Below are positions 37,408 to 44,701 of a stretch of 44,701 nt of DNA, piece by piece; positions within the stretch are counted from its first letter, which is position 1; each line of letters opens with the position of its first letter. The notes beneath the pieces were generated by a model. It searched no databases, was not told the DNA's origin, and worked only from the letters and a program-made list of their open reading frames with translations. The DNA is from Bacteroidales bacterium (lineage in GTDB: Bacteria; Bacteroidota; Bacteroidia; Bacteroidales; UBA932), in contig JAQVZL010000006.1 of assembly GCA_028708215.1 (NCBI GenBank), positions 1-44,701 of the forward strand, read 5' to 3'. The position numbers and the translations under genes are program-made.

Positions 37408-38364
37408 ATGGAACCAGTAATTAAACCAGTAGATAGAAAACTCATAATTGAGGAACTTCACAACGATAAATTCATTAGAAACACTCGTAAAGGTGATAAC
37501 AAAATATATGAAATAACAGCACATGACTCCCCACACACCATGCGTGAAATTGGAAGGTTAAGAGAGATCTCTTTTAGACTAGGCGGTGGAGGAACAGGAA
37601 AATCTATAGATATAGATGAGTTTGATACTAGCTCTCAAAACGCCTATAAACAGCTTATAGTTTGGGATCCAAAAGATCAAGAGATATTAGGTGGGTACAG
37701 ATATATACAATGCTCTGGGCTAGAGGTGAAACATATGGCAACAAGTGAGCTCTTCACTTTTTCAGATGAATTTAAAAATGAGTATATGCCATTTACTATA
37801 GAGCTAGGCAGGTCTTTTATACAACCTAACTACCAAAGCACAAATATTAGACGTAAAGGGCTATATGCTTTAGATAATCTATGGGACGGACTTGGCGCCC
37901 TAATGTTAAGGTACCCCCATATTGAATTTTTCTTTGGCAAAGTAACTATGTACTCTTCATATAACCTAAGAGCAAGAAACATTCTTCTTAACTTTCTAAA
38001 TAAATATTTTAACGACCCAGATAATCTAATAGTCCCAATCTCTCCTCTAAAATATGACTCAGATAACCCATACTACACACAACTTTTTGAACATGAAGAT
38101 TACAAAGAGTCGTATAAAAAACTCTCTAAAGAGATAAGAAATCTAGGCGAAAATATCCCACCACTAATAAACTCCTATATGAATCTCTCACCAACAATGA
38201 AGGTTTTTGGAACAGCAATTAACCACAACTTTGGAGGCGTAGAAGAGACAGGTATAATGATAAACATCTCTGAAATTTATCCCGAAAAAATAGAGAGATA
38301 CCTCTCTCCGCTAAGGAGACTAGCAGCAAGATTACATACAAAATGGTGGCAAGGAAAAAGATAA
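37408..38364 (+). CDS. OlsB/GlsB-like GNAT N-acyltransferase
   Basis: 318 aa; MREIGRLREISFRLGGGGTGKSIDIDEFD...QLIVWDPKDQEILGGYRYI, FTIELGRSFIQPNYQ. Confidence 0.8.
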   Translation: MEPVIKPVDRKLIIEELHNDKFIRNTRKGDNKIYEITAHDSPHTMREIGRLREISFRLGGGGTGKSIDIDEFDTSSQNAYKQLIVWDPKDQEILGGYRYIQCSGLEVKHMATSELFTFSDEFKNEYMPFTIELGRSFIQPNYQSTNIRRKGLYALDNLWDGLGALMLRYPHIEFFFGKVTMYSSYNLRARNILLNFLNKYFNDPDNLIVPISPLKYDSDNPYYTQLFEHEDYKESYKKLSKEIRNLGENIPPLINSYMNLSPTMKVFGTAINHNFGGVEETGIMINISEIYPEKIERYLSPLRRLAARLHTKWWQGKR

Positions 38365-38373
38365 AAAACTCTA

Positions 38374-38904
38374 TTACAACGGAGGGAAGTTAATATCTTC
38401 TCTAACTATAAATGCCGAGGGGTAGTCTTGTTCAATTTTTTTTAACATCTTAACAGCATCAGACTTAGTTCTTAAATCACCCACAGTTACCTTAAAGTAA
38501 GGGTTATCGTAAGTTCTATAGACTCCAATAGTAGGGTAGGCTTGTGAAAAAGACTCTACTAACTCATCAGATCTAACTCTGGCATGTTGGTCGTTATTAA
38601 AAAAAATCCTTACCCTAAAACCTGGAATAGCACGTTTAGAGGCAGTTGCAATATAATTGTTGAGCAACTCTCTTGTAGTTGCTCTTTGGGTTACCTCTAT
38701 TTGCGACCCATAATAGCTGTACTCATTTATTAGCTCAATTATATCTTTATTTAGATAGGTAGAGTCCAATATAACAACTCTCTGTGGAACTACTGTATCA
38801 CCTAAAGGAACACTACTAAATGTAAAGTCGCCATTTTGAGAACTCAACCTTGCTGTAACAGCCATTAATATGAAAAGAAAACTATACTTTATAATTGTTC
38901 GCAT
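38374..38904 (-). CDS. SPOR-like domain secreted protein
   Basis: 176 aa, signal peptide, C-terminal GFRVRIFFNNDQHARVRSDELVESFSQAYPTIGVYRTYDNPYFKVTVGDLRTKSDAVKMLKKIEQDYPSAFIV. Confidence 0.7.
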   Translation of the reverse strand: MRTIIKYSFLFILMAVTARLSSQNGDFTFSSVPLGDTVVPQRVVILDSTYLNKDIIELINEYSYYGSQIEVTQRATTRELLNNYIATASKRAIPGFRVRIFFNNDQHARVRSDELVESFSQAYPTIGVYRTYDNPYFKVTVGDLRTKSDAVKMLKKIEQDYPSAFIVREDINFPPL

Positions 38905-38931
38905 TTTATTAAATTATAAATTATTGAAAAT

Positions 38932-39399
38932 TTAAAGCCTTCTAGCTAACTTCTCTAAAGGCATATCTTTCATCTTAAGAACTCTTCTCCTACCATTAGA
39001 GGGTCTTATAACAGCTCGCAAATCTATATTAAAGTCAGAAAACTTCCATTGAGACAAATTCAAACCCATAGAGAGCAAAGAGAGAGGGTCTACAAGATCC
39101 ATTCTAAATGTCATATTGTTCACACTTATTCTATTAGCAACTACAGTGTCACATTGTATCAAAGTAATATTTGCAAAATCTACTCCCCCCCTTTTCAAAA
39201 CACCTTTAGCATCACATAAAAATAGATCTCTATTAGTTGGGTTATGCACACTAAACTCAACATCAATATCTGCAGTACTAGTATTTCGCAACTGAAAACT
39301 TTTTACTTTAATCTCTTTAAGTTCTACCTCTCCAAGCTTGGTACAACTTGTAAAAAGTAGAGATGCAAAAAGCAGAAAACCTAAAAATCTTTTCATCAT
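38932..39399 (-). CDS. LEA type 2-like lipoprotein
   Basis: 155 aa; lipobox LLFTSC; VELKEIKVKSFQLRNTSTADIDVEFSVHNPTNRDLFL. Confidence 0.6.
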   Translation of the reverse strand: MMKRFLGFLLFASLLFTSCTKLGEVELKEIKVKSFQLRNTSTADIDVEFSVHNPTNRDLFLCDAKGVLKRGGVDFANITLIQCDTVVANRISVNNMTFRMDLVDPLSLLSMGLNLSQWKFSDFNIDLRAVIRPSNGRRRVLKMKDMPLEKLARRL

Positions 39400-39463
39400 T
39401 TTTATTTTGAATTATTACAAAGGTATAAAAAAGCATATATTTGCAGAATAATATATGTAGGTA

Positions 39464-40828
39464 ATGACAAACAAATTCTATTCCGTAAAACCTATCTTAA
39501 ACAAAAACCTCAAACAAGTATATATAGAAACTTATGGTTGCCAAATGAATGTGAGCGACAGCGAGGTGGTTTTAGCTGTTCTACAAAGCAACAATTACTC
39601 TCTATGCAAAGATATAAATAGTGCTTCACTAATATTTATTAACACCTGCTCTATAAGAGAAAATGCCGAACAGAGAATCTGGGCACGTCTAGAGTATTTT
39701 CGCTCTTTAAAGAAAAAGAAGAGAGAGCTTAAAGTAGGCATTCTAGGTTGTATGGCCGAAAGGCTAAAAGAGAAGCTCATAGATCATGGAGTTGTAGACA
39801 TTGTAGCTGGCCCAGATTCATACCGCCATCTACCAAAACTTATAGAAGGAATAACCAAAGGTGAAAAACAGATAAATACAATTCTCTCAGAAGAGGAGAC
39901 CTATGCAGACATCTCACCTATAAGGATGGACAAAAACGGAGTGAGCGCCTATATCTCTATAATGAGAGGGTGCAATAACTACTGCTCATACTGTGTTGTC
40001 CCTTACGTTAGAGGGAGAGAGAGAAGCCGAAACCCTCAAAGCATAATTAAAGAAGCAAAACAACTTTTAGAAAATGGATACAAAGAGGTAACTCTTCTTG
40101 GACAAAATGTTAACTCATACAGTTGGAACAATAGCAACCAGCACATTACATTTGCCATGCTCTTAGAAATGGTTGCTCAAATAGCCCCTTCACTAAGAGT
40201 TCGGTTTTCTACTTCACACCCAAAAGATATAGATGAATCGGTTATAAAGGCTATTGTTAAATATCCAAATATTTGCAAACATATTCACTTACCAGTTCAA
40301 TCTGGGAGCAATACTGTTCTTAAAAGAATGAATAGGAAATATACAATAGAGGAGTATTTAGAGAGAGTAAAACTAATTAAAGAGCTTATTCCCGAATGCA
40401 CCCTAAGTACAGATATAATTACAGGCTTTTCAGGAGAGAGTGAGCAAGACCACCAAGAGACTCTCTCTATTATGAAAGAGGTTGGATACTATACTGCCTT
40501 TATGTTTCAATATTCCGAACGGCCAAACACTACTGCAGCAAAAAAATATCCAGACAGTGTATCTGAACAAGATAAAAACAGAAGGTTAAATGAGATTATA
40601 GAGCTGCAGCACAAACTCTCTAAAATATCTAATAATGAAGATCTTGGCAAAACATTTGAAGTTCTTATAGAGGGAACCTCTAAACGCTCTAAAGAGGAAT
40701 TATCTGGAAGAACTTCACAAAATAAAGTTTGTATTTTCCCTGCAGGTGAACATAAAGTAGGCGACTATGTTAATGTAAAAGTTACCTCCTGTTCATTAGC
40801 AACTCTCAAAGGAGTTGCAGTTAACTAA
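39464..40828 (+). CDS. miaB: tRNA (i6A37) methylthiotransferase MiaB
   Basis: 454 aa; YIETYGCQMNVSDSEVVLAVL, SIMRGCNNYCSYCVVPYVRGRERSR, LPVQSGSNTVLKRMNRKYT. Confidence 0.96.
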   Translation: MTNKFYSVKPILNKNLKQVYIETYGCQMNVSDSEVVLAVLQSNNYSLCKDINSASLIFINTCSIRENAEQRIWARLEYFRSLKKKKRELKVGILGCMAERLKEKLIDHGVVDIVAGPDSYRHLPKLIEGITKGEKQINTILSEEETYADISPIRMDKNGVSAYISIMRGCNNYCSYCVVPYVRGRERSRNPQSIIKEAKQLLENGYKEVTLLGQNVNSYSWNNSNQHITFAMLLEMVAQIAPSLRVRFSTSHPKDIDESVIKAIVKYPNICKHIHLPVQSGSNTVLKRMNRKYTIEEYLERVKLIKELIPECTLSTDIITGFSGESEQDHQETLSIMKEVGYYTAFMFQYSERPNTTAAKKYPDSVSEQDKNRRLNEIIELQHKLSKISNNEDLGKTFEVLIEGTSKRSKEELSGRTSQNKVCIFPAGEHKVGDYVNVKVTSCSLATLKGVAVN

Positions 40829-40900
40829 GTAGGGAACCTTTATTTATTAACTCAATTACAAATCAAATAATTAACAATAATTTAAGATAAATTTTGCACT

Positions 40901-41311
40901 ATGACAAAAATGCGAACAACATATATAGGTGAGCTTAAAACAGAAGCAATCCATCTAAAATCTGGAAGCAAAGTTATAACCGAGGCCCCAGAAGATAATA
41001 ATGGGAAGGGCCAAAAATTTTCTCCTACAGATCTTTTTGCAACCTCTTTGGGCTCATGCATGCTCACAATAATGGGTATCTCTGCACAAGCTCACGGCTT
41101 TTCAATTGAAGGCACACGTGTAGAGGTAGAGAAAATAATGGCTGCCAATCCGCGCAGAGTATCTGAGATAAAACTAGAGATACACCTGCCTCGTAAAGAT
41201 TATACAGACAAAGAGATGAGGCTAATAGAGTCTGCAATAAAAACCTGCCCTGTAGCAAATAGCATTCACCCAGATATTGTTAAAACAATATCTTATCACC
41301 TTCCAGAATAG
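40901..41311 (+). CDS. OsmC family protein
   Basis: 136 aa; SPTDLFATSLGSCMLTIMGISAQAHG, KTCPVANSIHPDI. Confidence 0.93.
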   Translation: MTKMRTTYIGELKTEAIHLKSGSKVITEAPEDNNGKGQKFSPTDLFATSLGSCMLTIMGISAQAHGFSIEGTRVEVEKIMAANPRRVSEIKLEIHLPRKDYTDKEMRLIESAIKTCPVANSIHPDIVKTISYHLPE

Positions 41312-41322
41312 CATCACACTAA

Positions 41323-42402
41323 CTAAAAGAAAAGATAACGGCAAGTACCAACCCCAGCAACAGCAGAAGATACCAACTCTCCTGTTGGCGATACTACTTT
41401 CATTAGTGAGTTAGATGTAAAACTAACCTCGGCAGTAAAAATATTATCTGTAGAGGGGCTTACTCCCACTCCATAAAAATAGGTTCCACTAAAAAGTGTA
41501 GAGACACTACCAGAGGAGGTCTCAACAGCATAGATAGAGGAACTCTCTGCCATATAACTTGCATTAAAAACTGTATGATAGGTATATATCTTCTCTCCTT
41601 TAAAGTCTGAACTAATATAACCATCCATCCCATCTACTGGAACCTCAACTACCTTTGTTACAGCTAGAGAGTTTGGGTTTATTTGTACAATGCCTTTGTC
41701 TGGAAATGAAGCCCACAACATTAAATTGTTATCAATCACTAGATGCTTTGCTGCACCAGAAACATCTGCAGATCTTATTAGCCCTTTTGTTGACATATTA
41801 TCTGCCGTAGCATCTAACACTTTAACTCCTTCTCTGGTAGCAACAAATAAGCTACTCCCATAGAGAAGCAACCCCTCGGCATCTGTTCCAACTAAAACCT
41901 TTTTAATTAACTGCTTTGTTTGTAAATCATAAACCGCAACATAGGAGTTAGGGTATTTCCAAAATCCATCTGAGCCAACTATATAGTCATAATCCCAATT
42001 GGTAACATAAATTCTTCTATCTGTAACAACAGCAGCCCTAGGAGAAGCAAGCCCCTCTGTGATAGGGTCTGTTACAATTTTTGCCGTTCTAGAATCTACA
42101 ACCTCTATCTTATCTGGGTAGTTACATATAATGAGAGCTTGTTTATTTGGAGCCACAGCACCAGAGATAACTGTTGCACCAATAGCAACACCATTTGCTT
42201 GCTCATAAACTCTATTTTGTATACTCCCATTAGCCTCGTCGTAGAGAGAGATGCTTGCAGAGTGCTCTGTAAAGTTACCTTGATTTATAACAATAACTTT
42301 TTGGTCCATAGGAATTACCTGGTCTGTTATCTCTTTTGAACAAGCTACTAGAGAGATAGCAACTAATAGGCATACGAATAATTTAAATCCTCTTGTTTTC
42401 AT
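41323..42402 (-). CDS. Beta-propeller (DUF5074/YncE-like) surface lipoprotein, BtuG-like cobalamin-binding candidate
   Basis: 359 aa; lipobox LVAC; propeller-like repeats (VIVINQGNFTEHSASISLYD..., SYVAVYDLQTKQLIKKVLVGTDAEGLLLYGSSLFVATREGVKVLD); directly downstream of a riboswitch-controlled TonB receptor. Confidence 0.72.
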   Translation of the reverse strand: MKTRGFKLFVCLLVAISLVACSKEITDQVIPMDQKVIVINQGNFTEHSASISLYDEANGSIQNRVYEQANGVAIGATVISGAVAPNKQALIICNYPDKIEVVDSRTAKIVTDPITEGLASPRAAVVTDRRIYVTNWDYDYIVGSDGFWKYPNSYVAVYDLQTKQLIKKVLVGTDAEGLLLYGSSLFVATREGVKVLDATADNMSTKGLIRSADVSGAAKHLVIDNNLMLWASFPDKGIVQINPNSLAVTKVVEVPVDGMDGYISSDFKGEKIYTYHTVFNASYMAESSSIYAVETSSGSVSTLFSGTYFYGVGVSPSTDNIFTAEVSFTSNSLMKVVSPTGELVSSAVAGVGTCRYLFF

Positions 42403-42445
42403 TTTGTTTATTAATATTAATTTTCTGTTAAAATATTATTGTCTA

Positions 42446-44428
42446 CTAAAAAAAATATCTCAATGCCACTTGCCAGTTCCTACCAGGCATAGCATAGAAT
42501 TTTATATTCTCATAATGTTCATTAGTAATGTTTTTAAGTGCAATATTTAACGAATATCTATTACCTCCCAACACTCCCTTCAAAGCAACTCCAACATCTA
42601 CCAAAAAATAGGGTTTTAAAATATCATATATATCTAAAGTTGTTCTCTCTCCCGTATATGAAAGATTTATAAAACCAGTTATAGCATCTTTACTAGCAGT
42701 GAAAGAGCTTCTTAAAGAGTGCTTTGGTTGAAAAGCAAGTTGCTCATCAATAGAGGGATCTTCACTCCAGAGCCCTCTTATCATTCTAACATTTGTATAA
42801 CTATAATTTAGAGAAGCACCTAGCTTCCATTCTACAAACTCTTTTTTATAATTAACCCCCAACTCTGCACCTTGTGAAAGCACCTCTGGTATATTCTGAG
42901 GACGCCATACCTGTCCAGCAGGAAGCCATCTAATCCAGTTGTTCACCTCACTCCTATAAAAAGTTAGATATCCAGTAAAGGAGCTACTTTGCCCAATATG
43001 ATTGTTCATTCCAAACCAGCTATAGTTAACTCCCGCCTCGGCAGTAAAAGATTTTTCACTTTTAAGATAGGTGTGTGTTCCCCCCCAATATCGGTCGTTT
43101 AAAGAGGGAACTTTGCTATTTCTAGATAACGAAGCTTTTAATGAGAGTGAGTGCCCCTGATTGCGAATTGGTGTAAATTTTATATCTAACGAGGGCATAA
43201 AAGGGACCTCGCTATTAGTCACCCACCCTGCTCTTGCTCCAGCAGAGACAACTAAATTAGAGATAAAGTAGGGATTATACCTAGCTAAGAAAAAGAGATA
43301 CCCCCTGTTCTCTTGAACAGAATGGGCAAAAGATTTTGCAGAGGGAGCAATATATTCATACGAGCCCCCTCCTTTTAAGATAAATTGAGTGGAAGTCAAC
43401 TGAGCCTCAGCACTCCCCAACACCTTAGAGGCCTCTATTACATCTTCTTTATATCTCTCATAGTCATTTGCAAAAGAGGCCCTTGCGCTATAAGATAACA
43501 GCGAACTACTCCCACTATAACTTAAAGAAGCTCTTAAGTTTCTATCTAAAATAGATGCAAATGTCTCTGGCCTATCATTCAAAGAGACAGAGGGTTGAAT
43601 CTCTCTATCAAAAGAGAGGTACCATAAATTAAATACCAGCAGAGACGAATCTTTGAACTTTCTATATAACTCCTGTAACACTCCTCCATTTAAATATCCA
43701 CTATTATTAAGGTATTCTTTAGGAAGCCCAGGCTTAGTATTATTTAGAAAAGAGTAATTATTTTTGGCCGATGTGTAAAATAGACTAGTTCTAGATTCAG
43801 TAGTATTGTTTGAGTACCTGAGCGTAGCCCCAGTGTAGAGAGTAGAGTAACTTCCTAGACTCACAAGAACATCTCCGCTATATCCTTTTTCCCACGTAGG
43901 AGCAGTTTTCAACTGAAGGCTCCCACCAATAGATCCGTCGCCGTATAGAGCAGAACTTCCACCTATATGAATATCTAATTTATCAAAAAAATAGATAGGT
44001 ACATGAGATAAATTTGTTTGCCCCAAGGTAGGCACAGAGAGGCTCATTCCATTCCAAGCCACCGTTGTATGCGAAGAAGATGTTCCCCTAACAGAGAGAT
44101 ATGAACCCGCACCTCTACCATACTCTTTAATATAAATTGCACTTTGCTCTTTAATAAAATCTGCCAAAGAGTTAGTTTTCATCTGTGAAAGAATCTCTTG
44201 AGAAGCACGTATTATATTTGAACCAACAGCAAAAGAGCTATTAGGTACAATAGAACGTCTTATACCACTGTTAATTATAACTGAGTCTAAATTATATGTT
44301 TTTACACTATCTATAATTGGAGCTTTCTCATCTTTAAAAATAAAAAGAGATTGCGCCGAAGCTGGAGCTCCTGCTAGAATTGCAATAGATGCAAAATAAA
44401 AAACAATAAAAGATATACCTCTGTACAT
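42446..44428 (-). CDS. TonB-dependent receptor, BtuB-like (cobalamin uptake)
   Basis: 660 aa; plug domain (SLADFIKEQSAIYIKEYGRGAGSYLSVRGTSSSHTTVAWNGMSLSVPTLGQTNLSHVPIYFFDKLDIHIGGSSALYGDGSIGGSLQL), C-terminal WQVALRYFF; downstream of a cobalamin riboswitch. Confidence 0.88.
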   Translation of the reverse strand: MYRGISFIVFYFASIAILAGAPASAQSLFIFKDEKAPIIDSVKTYNLDSVIINSGIRRSIVPNSSFAVGSNIIRASQEILSQMKTNSLADFIKEQSAIYIKEYGRGAGSYLSVRGTSSSHTTVAWNGMSLSVPTLGQTNLSHVPIYFFDKLDIHIGGSSALYGDGSIGGSLQLKTAPTWEKGYSGDVLVSLGSYSTLYTGATLRYSNNTTESRTSLFYTSAKNNYSFLNNTKPGLPKEYLNNSGYLNGGVLQELYRKFKDSSLLVFNLWYLSFDREIQPSVSLNDRPETFASILDRNLRASLSYSGSSSLLSYSARASFANDYERYKEDVIEASKVLGSAEAQLTSTQFILKGGGSYEYIAPSAKSFAHSVQENRGYLFFLARYNPYFISNLVVSAGARAGWVTNSEVPFMPSLDIKFTPIRNQGHSLSLKASLSRNSKVPSLNDRYWGGTHTYLKSEKSFTAEAGVNYSWFGMNNHIGQSSSFTGYLTFYRSEVNNWIRWLPAGQVWRPQNIPEVLSQGAELGVNYKKEFVEWKLGASLNYSYTNVRMIRGLWSEDPSIDEQLAFQPKHSLRSSFTASKDAITGFINLSYTGERTTLDIYDILKPYFLVDVGVALKGVLGGNRYSLNIALKNITNEHYENIKFYAMPGRNWQVALRYFF

Positions 44429-44474
44429 CGCTCCCTATCTCCCGAAAGTTCGATTAAAATGTTAAGCTCTCAAT

Positions 44475-44602
44475 AGGTTTTCTGACTCAGCTTTTAGATT
44501 CGCACCTTCCCGCCGTTTTTGGCAGTGGTTGGGAAGCGAAAAACCCATTCGGGTAAGCATTACAGCAGCGGGTACTGTTTCCGATTCTCACGAAATTCCC
44601 TT
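44475..44602 (-). promoter_or_regulatory. Cobalamin (B12) riboswitch
   Basis: Minus strand AAGGGAATTTCGTGAGAATCGGAAACAGTACCCGCTGCTGTAATG...CCACTGCC...GGCGGGAAGGTGCGAATC...GAGTCAGAAAACCT matches the cobalamin riboswitch order, including the B12-box-like CCACTG. Confidence 0.93.
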
Positions 44603-44701
44603 ATTAGATTGCAATGCAAAGGTAATTAATTAATTTAATTTTGCCACCTTTCCAAAATTAACTACTTTTGCACACCAAAGTTTATCAAAGCAAAAACTGC
44701 C

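Noticed and set aside
39436-39443. TATATTTG as a full promoter for miaB
   Set aside because: The -7 motif is good, but the nearest upstream TTTG is 26 nt away, so it was not listed as a feature.

Overview
This 44.7-kb window looks like a low-GC Bacteroidota (Bacteroidales-like) chromosomal segment. Supporting signs are DUF4831, DUF4837, DUF4252 and DUF5009 proteins, TTTG/TAnnTTTG promoters, and an Ala/Glu-extended S16. Most of it is housekeeping: SurA-like PPIases and OstA, glyA, an OmpA-family protein, rpsF-rpsR-rplI, pepD, rpsP-rimM, manB-like/def/ruvX, dxr-rseP, tRNA-Glu-rpsT, radC, upp, rpoN and miaB. I see no phage, transposon, CRISPR or recognisable defence island. The observations most worth following up are: (1) a near-consensus, correctly spaced sigma-54 -24/-12 element followed about 80 nt later by a strong intrinsic terminator, in the ddpX-like/rpsP intergenic region, suggesting an undescribed sigma-54-dependent small RNA; (2) a cobalamin riboswitch controlling a BtuB-like TonB receptor and a BtuG-like beta-propeller lipoprotein; (3) a 1Fe superoxide reductase in which the usual Glu of the EKH motif is Asn; (4) a GlsA/GlsB-like acyltransferase pair, likely for glycine-type aminolipids; (5) a decayed remnant of a large MG2-like surface protein; (6) a terminator and promoter that share the same inverted repeat upstream of rpsF; (7) a tRNA-Glu/rpsT dicistron; (8) an ECF sigma / membrane protein / DUF4252 / OMP cluster. 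All family calls come from reading the sequence; no database search was run.
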